A stretch of 50,375 bases of DNA from JAUUZT01 sp964654015. Its GTDB lineage: Bacteria; Chloroflexota; Dehalococcoidia; GIF9; AB-539-J10. Every line of letters starts with the position of its first letter. The first letter of the stretch is position 1. Where the stretch lies: contig CAZZHQ010000009.1 of assembly GCA_964654015.1 (NCBI GenBank), forward strand, positions 1 through 50,375, read 5' to 3'. The notes under the pieces are model-generated. The model ran no database searches, was not told the DNA's origin, and saw only the letters and a list, made by a program, of their open reading frames with translations. A program made the position numbers and the translations under genes. This document shows, piece after piece, positions 8,159-15,504 of this stretch.

Positions 8159-9724
8159 TTGCAGAGCCTTATAATTCACTCTCCTATATTAGCGGTTGCT
8201 ATCCCTTTGCTGGCTGCGTTTCTTACACCTCTAATAAGCAGATTCGGAAGTAGAGCCAGGGATACTATGGTGATAGCAGCACTGGCATTCACTGAATTTC
8301 TTGTGTTGATACTGGCACGAGACATTTACGCAACAGGTTTACATGTATACACTCTGGGTGCCTTATCGCCGACTCTCGCTACGCCAGAGAATTTTATGAT
8401 ACCAGTTCGAATAGTACTGGAAGTGGACGCTATGTCCATATTCATGGGGATTATATCAGTTACTGTTGCTTTAGCTGCAGCCATCTATTCTATCTCCTTC
8501 ATGAAGAGGGAAACTGGCGGAACTAAGTTCTACACTTTATTACTACTTTTGACGGTAGGCATGGTTGGTCTTGAATTCACCGGTGACCTGTTTAACATGT
8601 TTATCTTTTTAGAGATACTTTCCATCTCTGGAGCTGCTCTGGCAGGCTTCAGAATAAGATCCGCGGATGCGGTAGAAGGTGGCTTTAAATATCTTGTTAT
8701 ATCAGCAATCGGTGCCCTTGTCATTCTTTTCGCTGTGGGCATATTCTATGGCCAATATAATTTGCTTAACATAGCTGCGCTGGCAAAGGTAATGCAATAT
8801 ACATCGTTAGACCAACTGGCGCTGATTCTGATTATAATGGCTTTCGGTATGAAACTGGCCGCAGTGCCTATGCACATGTGGGCACCCGATACTTATAGTG
8901 TTGCTCCTGCCGGTACCACCCCTATGATATATGTAGCCAGCCAGGCATGCTTATACGCCTTGATTAGAGTTTGCTTTTCCCTGTATGGAGTAACCATGAA
9001 CACCACTACCATAGGATGGATAGTGATTGTGCTCGGATTACTTAGTATGTTCGTTGGCGTTACGGTGGCGGTCAAGCAAACCGATATCAAACGTTTGATG
9101 GCTTACCATGCTGTCTCACAAAGTGGTTATATGCTATTGGGCATTGGTGTTGGTCTGGCAGTGCTTGCTGACCCGGTAGCGCTTGCCTCCTATGGCAAAG
9201 CTGCTATAAGTGGAGGTATCTTCCATATAATAAATAATTCTCTATATAAAGGCTTGCTATTTTTAACGGCAGAGGCATTGTTTTTCTCTCTGGGTACCAG
9301 GAACCTCGATAAAATGGGCGGTATGGCACGAAATATGAAGTACACTACCATCTTCTTCATAATCGGGGCACTTGCTATATCTGGTATCCCACCATTTAAT
9401 GGCTTTACTTCAAAACTTATGATTTATGAATCTGTTTATCAGCTCAGCCCAGTGTTGGCTATTATTGCTATGCTGGTGTCAATATTGACTCTTGCGTCAT
9501 TCACCAAGGCGTTTCAGTCTGCTTTTACAGGGCCAGCTCTACCCCAATATAGACTGGTCAAAGAGGTTCCAAAACCAATGTTAGTTGGTATGGGTATCCT
9601 GGCTGTGCTAATCATTTTCTTCAGTCTATTCCCAGGTCTTGTTGTTAATACCATAGTTACCCCGGCTACTGAAGCATTAATTGACCAGGCGGGATACATA
9701 TCCGCAGTAATGGGAGGACCATAA
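8159..9724 (+). CDS. mbhH: Mbh hydrogenase subunit H (MrpD/NuoN-like ion pump)
   Basis: This 521-residue polytopic protein of the proton/sodium-conducting antiporter family has about 14 helices. The conserved Glu of helix 5 lies in FIFLEILSISG. The helix-7 Lys lies in MKLAAVPMHMWAPD. A further Lys lies in the VKQTDIKRLMAYHAVSQSG segment. It is the main ion channel driven by hydrogen evolution. It starts with TTG and overlaps the next gene by one base. It has no long C-terminal lateral helix; that piece is in MbhI. Confidence 0.9.
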   Translation: MQSLIIHSPILAVAIPLLAAFLTPLISRFGSRARDTMVIAALAFTEFLVLILARDIYATGLHVYTLGALSPTLATPENFMIPVRIVLEVDAMSIFMGIISVTVALAAAIYSISFMKRETGGTKFYTLLLLLTVGMVGLEFTGDLFNMFIFLEILSISGAALAGFRIRSADAVEGGFKYLVISAIGALVILFAVGIFYGQYNLLNIAALAKVMQYTSLDQLALILIIMAFGMKLAAVPMHMWAPDTYSVAPAGTTPMIYVASQACLYALIRVCFSLYGVTMNTTTIGWIVIVLGLLSMFVGVTVAVKQTDIKRLMAYHAVSQSGYMLLGIGVGLAVLADPVALASYGKAAISGGIFHIINNSLYKGLLFLTAEALFFSLGTRNLDKMGGMARNMKYTTIFFIIGALAISGIPPFNGFTSKLMIYESVYQLSPVLAIIAMLVSILTLASFTKAFQSAFTGPALPQYRLVKEVPKPMLVGMGILAVLIIFFSLFPGLVVNTIVTPATEALIDQAGYISAVMGGP

Positions 9725-10056
9725 TGAGTGCACTGGCTTATTGGAGCCCCTTAATTCTGCTGCTAACCTTCCTGATATTGTTGATTATGGCTTACGTATT
9801 TAGAGATCGTGGGGAAAAGTCTTATAAGAAAGGGACCGGCCAGACTAAGATATTCTTATCTGGTGAAGAAGAACCCGATGCAGAAGTCAGTCATGTCAAA
9901 TCTCATAACATGTACTGGGGATTCTTCGAAGCTATGAAACGTTACTATGAGCCAACTATCAAGGCGCATACTGGAATAATTAATGACTACGTATTATGGT
10001 TTGTGAGTCTTATTGCACTAATGGCCATAATAGTCTTTGTTTCCGGGTCAATTTAA
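9724..10056 (+). CDS. mbhI: Mbh hydrogenase subunit I-like small membrane protein
   Basis: This 110-residue protein has two hydrophobic helices (about 8-26 and 88-108) joined by a polar stretch with EAMKRYYEPTIKAHTG. Size, topology and position between the antiporter-like subunit and the NuoB-like subunit match MbhI, which links the ion-pumping and hydrogenase modules. Similarity is judged by layout more than by motif, so the assignment is less certain than for its neighbours. Confidence 0.7.
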   Translation: MSALAYWSPLILLLTFLILLIMAYVFRDRGEKSYKKGTGQTKIFLSGEEEPDAEVSHVKSHNMYWGFFEAMKRYYEPTIKAHTGIINDYVLWFVSLIALMAIIVFVSGSI

Positions 10057-10094
10057 TTAGTAAATTATGAATAATATATATCTAAGGAGAGAGC

Positions 10095-10532
10095 ATGGGG
10101 CTTAACTCATTCAAAAGAGCATTGTGGGTATACCACCTTAATACGGGTTCGTGCAATGGCTGCGATATTGAGATTCTGGCAGCACTGTGTCCGCGATATG
10201 ACGTGGAACGTTTCGGCATAGTTCTTGTCGGCTCACCACGCCATGCCGATGTACTGCTGGTAACAGGCCCCGTAACCAATCAGATGGTCCCCAGGCTAAA
10301 GCGTATCTATGACCAGGTACCTGACCCTAAAATGGTAATAGTAATTGGTGGTTGTGGTATTGAGGGTCTTGTCTTTCATGAATCTTATAATCTGGCTGGC
10401 CCTGTAGACCAAATTATACCGGTGGATGTATACGTTCCCGGTTGCCCTTCGAGACCGGAGGCAATTATTGAAGCTGTTGTCAAAGCATGGTTGAAACTGG
10501 AAAAACCCGCAGCAGAAAAGGTGGAGCAATGA
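10095..10532 (+). CDS. mbhJ: Mbh hydrogenase small subunit J (NuoB-like)
   Basis: This 145-residue protein of the [NiFe]-hydrogenase small subunit/NuoB family holds the [4Fe-4S] cluster next to the active site. The four ligands are C20 and C23 (TGSCNGCD), C87 (GGCGIEG) and C117 (VPGCPSRP). It is short, as in other group 4 enzymes, and lacks the extra clusters of uptake hydrogenases. A ribosome site (AAGGAGAG) precedes it after a 38-base gap, the largest within the operon. Its stop overlaps the mbhK start. Confidence 0.93.
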   Translation: MGLNSFKRALWVYHLNTGSCNGCDIEILAALCPRYDVERFGIVLVGSPRHADVLLVTGPVTNQMVPRLKRIYDQVPDPKMVIVIGGCGIEGLVFHESYNLAGPVDQIIPVDVYVPGCPSRPEAIIEAVVKAWLKLEKPAAEKVEQ

Positions 10533-11068
10533 AAATACTTAGTCCTGAAGAAATCGTAGACAGCTTCAAGACCTCTATAGGAGATGGCCTGGTTGATTCC
10601 AATATATTTGGACAAGAGGTTGCTACTAAAGGAAACTTGTTTACCTCAATTTCACTAGTCGTAAAGAGAGAAGCATTCAGAGACTCAGTCAGGCATATCT
10701 GTGAGTTGCAGGAGTATCCACATTTTGTTGTAATATCTTCCAGCGATATGGGAGATAAGGTTGAATTGATATATCACATATCAATATATTATGGGCTACA
10801 TCTCGAGGAGATATCGCTACTATTGACTGTAATGTTACCTAAAAACGATTTAAAAATACCCACAATTACGGATATTTTACCTGCTACTATATTCGCAGAA
10901 CGTGAGACTCAAGAAATGATGGGTGTCGAGGTAACGAATATCCCCGATAACAGACGTTTATTCTTACCTGATGATTTCCCATCGGGTGTTTATCCTTGGA
11001 GAAATGATGAGGCTGGCCTAAAACCAGAGATGATCAGGGTGTTGCCGGGAAGAGAAGGTATAAAATAA
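10529..11068 (+). CDS. mbhK: Mbh hydrogenase subunit K (NuoC-like)
   Basis: This 179-residue protein is of the 30-kDa NuoC family. It carries the signature PTITDILPATIFAERETQEM and then the conserved PDNRRLFLPDDF (about residues 140-151). I chose the ATG at 10529, which has GGTGGAG upstream and overlaps the mbhJ stop, over an in-frame start at 10487. The subunit structurally supports the large and small subunits on the cytoplasmic side. It overlaps mbhL by one base. Confidence 0.9.
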   Translation: MKILSPEEIVDSFKTSIGDGLVDSNIFGQEVATKGNLFTSISLVVKREAFRDSVRHICELQEYPHFVVISSSDMGDKVELIYHISIYYGLHLEEISLLLTVMLPKNDLKIPTITDILPATIFAERETQEMMGVEVTNIPDNRRLFLPDDFPSGVYPWRNDEAGLKPEMIRVLPGREGIK

Positions 11069-12321
11069 TGACTGAAGGTATAACAAAAACAACTTTTACT
11101 ATACCGGTAGGACCGATTCATCCGGCTGTTCATGAACCGGTTCGGCTTGACCTCACCATTGATGGCGAAGAGATAGTAGATGTAGACATAATTGCAGGGC
11201 AGGTTCATCGTGGTATCGAATGGTTAGGAATGAACCGCAATAATGCTATTCAAAATATATATCTGGCAGAACGTATTTGTGGAATATGTTCCGCAACTCA
11301 TCCATTTTCATTTGTACAGGCCTGCGAACGTGCCGCTAATATTGAGGTGCCAAAAAGGGCAGATTACATTCGAACTATTGTTGCAGAGATAGAGAGAATA
11401 CATTCACATTTATTGTGGGCTGGTGTAGCTGCTCATGAAATTGGCTTTGATTCAGTATTCTACCTCGTCTGGCGTGTTCGCGAAGAAATTATGGATCTCA
11501 CTGAATATATAACCGGTCATCGTAATACCAAAGCTATGTACATGATAGGTGGTGTTCGTCGTGATATCGTTAAAGAGCAGTTTCCCAGAATTATACAATC
11601 TCTAGATTACTACAAGTCAATTTTCGGTCAATTAAAAACAGTGTTTTTAGATGACGTAAGCATTAAACTCCGTACCAGAAATATAGGAATCCTTACTAAA
11701 GAAGATGCTCTGAGATTCTCAGTCGCAGGTCCCACTGTCAGGGCTAGTGGTATCCCCAAGGACGTTAGACAAGATCAAGCCTACGGGGCTTACGCTGATT
11801 TAGATATAAAAGCCATAACTCCTGATATAGTCACTGGAACTGTAGTAGGTGACGTTTACGACAGAATAATTGTTCGTCTGCTGGAGGTAAAACAGTCTGT
11901 TGAAATCATAGAGCAATGTTTGGAAGGAATGCCCGAAGGTGAAATAACTTCAGAACCGAATTTGGTAAAACTTCTAGCTACACTCAAAAAGGCGGAAGGT
12001 GAAGGAATAGGTAGAACTGAAGCCCCCAGGGGTGAGTGTTTCCATTATGTACGTATGGCTGCAGGAGAAGAAACTCTTGCTAACTGGAAAGTAAGAGCTC
12101 CCACTTATGCAAATCTCATGCCAATACCGTTCATGCTAATAGGGGGACAAATTGCAGATGTTCCGATAACTTTTGCTTCTATTGACCCCTGTATATCATG
12201 CACTAACAGGGCTATGATAGTAGATATTGGTACCGGTAGAAAATACTCTCTTGAGAACGAGGATTTACATAAATTATCTATTGAAAAAACAAGGAGGTTA
12301 GAAGCAAACCTTGTTGACTAA
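11068..12321 (+). CDS. mbhL: Mbh hydrogenase catalytic large subunit L (NuoD-like, NiFe)
   Basis: This 417-residue catalytic subunit has both NiFe-binding cysteine pairs: C71/C74 in RICGICSATH and C375/C378 in DPCISCTNR. The HRGIE motif is at 47-51. Having all four ligands separates it from complex I NuoD and from the sulfane-reducing Mbs/Mbx relatives, which have lost part of these motifs. It should reduce protons to H2, probably with ferredoxin as donor. About 35 residues follow the last cysteine motif, so a C-terminal cleavage by the protease encoded at 13763-14263 is plausible. The gene overlaps mbhM by 11 bases. Confidence 0.95.
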   Translation: MTEGITKTTFTIPVGPIHPAVHEPVRLDLTIDGEEIVDVDIIAGQVHRGIEWLGMNRNNAIQNIYLAERICGICSATHPFSFVQACERAANIEVPKRADYIRTIVAEIERIHSHLLWAGVAAHEIGFDSVFYLVWRVREEIMDLTEYITGHRNTKAMYMIGGVRRDIVKEQFPRIIQSLDYYKSIFGQLKTVFLDDVSIKLRTRNIGILTKEDALRFSVAGPTVRASGIPKDVRQDQAYGAYADLDIKAITPDIVTGTVVGDVYDRIIVRLLEVKQSVEIIEQCLEGMPEGEITSEPNLVKLLATLKKAEGEGIGRTEAPRGECFHYVRMAAGEETLANWKVRAPTYANLMPIPFMLIGGQIADVPITFASIDPCISCTNRAMIVDIGTGRKYSLENEDLHKLSIEKTRRLEANLVD

Positions 12322-13318
12322 TACACTACTAAGCGTTTTAGTACTTATTGTTGGACCGGTTATCATAGCGATTCTTGGTGCGGTATTCGGCCTTCTTTAT
12401 CTCGGTATCGACCGCAAACTGGTGGCGCATATGCAGGGAAGAATAGGTCCTCCGATAATCCAGCCATTTCGTGATGTCGATAAATTACTTATGAAAGAAA
12501 GCATAATCCCTGATAGTGCTATTTATTGGCTATTTAAAAGTGCTCCAATACTTTGTATAGTTGGAGCCTCAGCTATGCTACTCTATATTCCTTTGTTCGG
12601 ACAGAATGCCATGCTAACTGGTTTCGGTGATGCTATAGTGATTATGTACTTGATTACTATCCCTTCCCTGGCAATGGTAATCGGCGGTTTCTCGTCAAGC
12701 TCTCCATACGCTACTGTAGGCGCACAAAGAGAAATGGTAATGATGATGAGCTATGAATTGCCGCTGGCAATGGTTATTGTTCTTATTGCCTGGCGTATTG
12801 GGTTTGTTACTACTGCTAATCCATTCATGCTCTCCACGATGGCGGCTTATCCCGTATGGAGTCTGGTAGGGCCATTGGGTGTTGTAGGCTTTCTAATACT
12901 ACTATTTGTCATGTTAGTAGTTACGCCAGGCGAGTTGGGGAAGATACCGTTTGATGTAGCCGATGCTGAAACAGAGCTTGCGGGCGGACTACTAGTTGAA
13001 TACTCAGGAAGAAACCTGGCACTCTTTTATGTGGCTAGCGCAATTAAATCATTTGCAATAGTTGCACTTATTGTAGCCCTGTTCTTCCCTTACCCTTTAT
13101 CACCCCTGCTTGGCATTACAGCAACCATACCCGCAGTAATAGTGAACCTGCTCTTCTTTTTAGTCAAGGTCTTCGTTATTATGTTTATCTGTGTGACATT
13201 GATACGTTCAGCGTTAGCACGTTTCAGAATTGATCAGGCAAGCAAATTCTATATATGGATAATAGGTGCCGTCAGTGTTTTGGGGATGGCTCTGATTATT
13301 TTAGATATTCTTATATAA
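12311..13318 (+). CDS. mbhM: Mbh hydrogenase membrane anchor M (NuoH-like)
   Basis: This 335-residue protein of the NuoH/HycD family has about eight membrane helices. It has the GRIGPPIIQPFRDVDKL segment (about 43-59), SYELPLAM, and the conserved acidic loop GKIPFDVADAETELAGG. It joins the peripheral hydrogenase arm to the membrane arm. It starts with TTG (12311) behind an AAGGAGG ribosome site and overlaps mbhL, so its translation is probably coupled. Confidence 0.93.
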   Translation: MLTNTLLSVLVLIVGPVIIAILGAVFGLLYLGIDRKLVAHMQGRIGPPIIQPFRDVDKLLMKESIIPDSAIYWLFKSAPILCIVGASAMLLYIPLFGQNAMLTGFGDAIVIMYLITIPSLAMVIGGFSSSSPYATVGAQREMVMMMSYELPLAMVIVLIAWRIGFVTTANPFMLSTMAAYPVWSLVGPLGVVGFLILLFVMLVVTPGELGKIPFDVADAETELAGGLLVEYSGRNLALFYVASAIKSFAIVALIVALFFPYPLSPLLGITATIPAVIVNLLFFLVKVFVIMFICVTLIRSALARFRIDQASKFYIWIIGAVSVLGMALIILDILI

Positions 13319-13330
13319 GGCAATTTAAAC

Positions 13331-13729
13331 ATGAAAATGATAAAGATATTACTTAAACAGCTTTTTCTACGACCTGCTACAAACATGTTTCCAGCCAAAT
13401 ACGCTCCCGAGTCCGCCACTGAATTCCTTAAAAAAGTTGGTGATAATAGTATCACCATGATTGGTCCGGTCGCAGTACCTGATAGATATAGGGGCAAAAT
13501 AGCTTACGATAGAGAATCATGTACCGGATGTAAGCTATGTTTAAGGGTTTGTCCTACCAAAGCTATTGAATTCATCCCTGATGAAAAGAAGATAAAGATA
13601 TTCGTCTCGCGATGCTGCTTTTGCTCCCAGTGTAACGACATTTGTCCCTCAAACTGTTTATCTATGACAGAAGAGTTTATGCTCTCCAACTATGATAAAT
13701 TTGCAGACGAACTAATAGTCACACACTAA
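13331..13729 (+). CDS. mbhN: Mbh hydrogenase ferredoxin subunit N (NuoI-like)
   Basis: This 132-residue protein has two [4Fe-4S] motifs: C64-C67-C70-C74 (SCTGCKLCLRVCP) and C95-C98-C101-C105 (RCCFCSQCNDICP). It passes electrons from ferredoxin to MbhJ. It is the last gene of the operon and starts 12 bases after mbhM. The next gene is on the opposite strand. I see no strong intrinsic terminator in the 33 bases between them. Confidence 0.92.
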   Translation: MKMIKILLKQLFLRPATNMFPAKYAPESATEFLKKVGDNSITMIGPVAVPDRYRGKIAYDRESCTGCKLCLRVCPTKAIEFIPDEKKIKIFVSRCCFCSQCNDICPSNCLSMTEEFMLSNYDKFADELIVTH

Positions 13730-13762
13730 AAAATATACTTTCTGGCGAACTTCGATTTTCTT

Positions 13763-14263
13763 TTATGTTATTGTGTTTGGTTTGTATAACTTTATGTCAC
13801 TGAGCCTTCCATTTACTATCAACCTGGCAACCTCATCCCCTGCCTTATAAAGCTCTGGGGATAATTCTGTATTTAATTCTATCCTCTTTGGCTGAATGCC
13901 CAGCAACAGCACTTCTCTGCAAAATTGATTTACGTATGACACGAAAAGTGAAAGTGGCATATTATGTGTGGACATAGTCATAACCCCTATGTGTTCCGGT
14001 TTAACAATACGATATGAGGCAGGGCTTAATCCCAGTTCGGCTGCATCCACCATCACCAACCTATCTGGTCGCTGTTTCCTAATAACAGAGGTATAGTTTT
14101 CTGGGATAGTACCACAATCAATAGTCACTATCTCCCCAAAACTTGAGATAGTAGCAGTTTTTACAGCCTCATAAATATATCGGTTAACCTGCTCGACAAT
14201 ATAGGAACCAATACCATCATCTCCGTTCACGGTATTACCAACTGCCAGAATCAGCTCTTTCAT
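13763..14263 (-). CDS. Hydrogenase maturation protease
   Basis: This 166-residue protein is of the HyaD/HycI/HybD peptidase family. It has the AVGNTVNGDDGIGSYIV motif at the start, with the metal-binding Asp, the DAAELGLSPASYRIV segment (about 73-87), and THNMPLSLF, as in group 4 proteases. It removes the C-terminal peptide of the large subunit after nickel insertion. Unusually, it is on the minus strand, tail to tail with mbhN and divergent from hypA with only 35 bases between the two starts. A small overlapping control region for protease and hypA is therefore likely. Confidence 0.88.
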   Translation of the reverse strand: MKELILAVGNTVNGDDGIGSYIVEQVNRYIYEAVKTATISSFGEIVTIDCGTIPENYTSVIRKQRPDRLVMVDAAELGLSPASYRIVKPEHIGVMTMSTHNMPLSLFVSYVNQFCREVLLLGIQPKRIELNTELSPELYKAGDEVARLIVNGRLSDIKLYKPNTIT

Positions 14264-14271
14264 GCTATAAT
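14263..14271 (+). promoter_or_regulatory. Extended -10 element before hypA
   Basis: The sequence TGCTATAAT is an extended -10 box (TG-N-TATAAT). It lies at the very start of the divergent protease gene. Transcription would begin near 14278, about 20 bases before the hypA ATG. No good -35 is visible, which is acceptable for an extended -10 promoter. Confidence 0.45.
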
Positions 14272-14298
14272 GCTACAGCATTAGAAGCCACATATAAA

Positions 14299-14640
14299 AT
14301 GCACGAACTTGGAGTAACTGAAAGCATCGTTAATATCGCTCTGTCTAAAGCAGAGGAAGCACAAGCCAGCAAAATTCTTAAGATTAGTATAGTTATCGGC
14401 GAATTATCAGGTTTTGTACCTGACTGTATCGAATTCTATTTTGAATCACTTAGTAAAGAGACAATCGCCGAGAAGGCGAAGCTCGATTTCAATATTATTC
14501 CTTCTCGGTTCCGCTGCCGCGATTGTTCAACAATCTCATCTCCTGAAGGAATGCTATGGATTTGCCCCAATTGCCAAAGCCAGAACATGGAGGTTATTGG
14601 GGGTCAAGAATTCTATATTAAAGATTTGGAGGTAGAATGA
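14299..14640 (+). CDS. hypA: Hydrogenase nickel chaperone HypA
   Basis: This 113-residue HypA has the N-terminal MHELGVTESIV, whose His2 binds nickel. The zinc site uses two CxxC pairs: C73/C76 and C89/C92. It delivers nickel to the large subunit together with HypB, encoded directly downstream with a four-base overlap. The length is normal for the family. Confidence 0.95.
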   Translation: MHELGVTESIVNIALSKAEEAQASKILKISIVIGELSGFVPDCIEFYFESLSKETIAEKAKLDFNIIPSRFRCRDCSTISSPEGMLWICPNCQSQNMEVIGGQEFYIKDLEVE

Positions 14641-15311
14641 AGAAGATAGAAGTTGTTCAGGACGTAATGTCGGTCAACGACACCGTAGCTGCTACAAACA
14701 GACAGTTATTAGACAGTCACAAGGTAATGGCTGTAAATATCATGGCATCTCCAGGGGCTGGTAAAACCAGTTTAATCCTGGCAACTATATTACGACTACG
14801 GGATAAATATGATATAGCCGTTATGGAAGGTGATGTTGCCTCTTCAGTAGATGCTGAGAAACTGGAAGGGGTAGCCAAGGCAGTAATACAGGTAAATACA
14901 CAATACCATTCAATAGCCTGCTCACTAATAGCCAATGTAGTCAACCAGACTCTGCCAAAGCTACCACTGGATGACATAGATTTACTTTTCATCGAAAATA
15001 TCGGCAACCTCATTTGTCCCTCTAGATTCATCTTAGGAGCACATAAAAGAGTTGTTATTACAAGCTTGCCGGAAGGCGATGACAAACCAATAAAATATCC
15101 ACTGATATTTCTCAATGCCGACGTAGTTTTAATAAATAAAATGGATTTTATGCCATATGTCGACTTTAACATGCAATTATTCAAGGAAACATTGTTGAAT
15201 TTGAACCCAAAACTGAAGATTTTCGAAATCTCCTGCAAGACAGGTTCTGGACTCGAAGAGTGGTGCGCCTGGTTAGAAAAAGAAACTAAAAGTACCATTG
15301 AAGTACTATAG
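14637..15311 (+). CDS. hypB: Hydrogenase nickel GTPase HypB
   Basis: This 224-residue SIMIBI-class GTPase has the P-loop ASPGAGKTS at 37-45, the EGDVAS segment and the FIENIGNLICP segment. It lacks the N-terminal cysteine nickel motif and any histidine-rich stretch. The G-domain metal site normally reads Cys-His (C166/H167 in E. coli) plus Cys198. Here it reads C95-S96 and C127, so the His is replaced by Ser; this was checked in the DNA. Nickel handling may therefore depend more on HypA. It is followed by a 190-base gap with no clear feature. Confidence 0.93.
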   Translation: MKKIEVVQDVMSVNDTVAATNRQLLDSHKVMAVNIMASPGAGKTSLILATILRLRDKYDIAVMEGDVASSVDAEKLEGVAKAVIQVNTQYHSIACSLIANVVNQTLPKLPLDDIDLLFIENIGNLICPSRFILGAHKRVVITSLPEGDDKPIKYPLIFLNADVVLINKMDFMPYVDFNMQLFKETLLNLNPKLKIFEISCKTGSGLEEWCAWLEKETKSTIEVL

Positions 15312-15504
15312 TTTATTAAAATACACCCTTCTATAAATACATTAGATGAAAGTTATTGCGCTATCTTTAAAAATATAGTAGTGGTGATAGTCGCTTGAAG
15401 AGTAGAGATACTAAATTTCTTTATACAGTCAGAGACCATTTCCATATTCCATATCCATTTAGCGATATGGCTTTGGTTATCAAATATTATTGTATACAAG
15501 AGTT

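Noticed and set aside
11068..12321. Sulfane reductase (Mbs/Mbx) or complex I NuoD instead of hydrogenase
   Set aside because: Both CxxC pairs for the NiFe site are intact, and a full hyp set and protease follow.
15312..15504. Regulatory RNA or riboswitch between hypB and hypF
   Set aside because: The stretch is AT-rich with no stable hairpin or known consensus that I could recognise.
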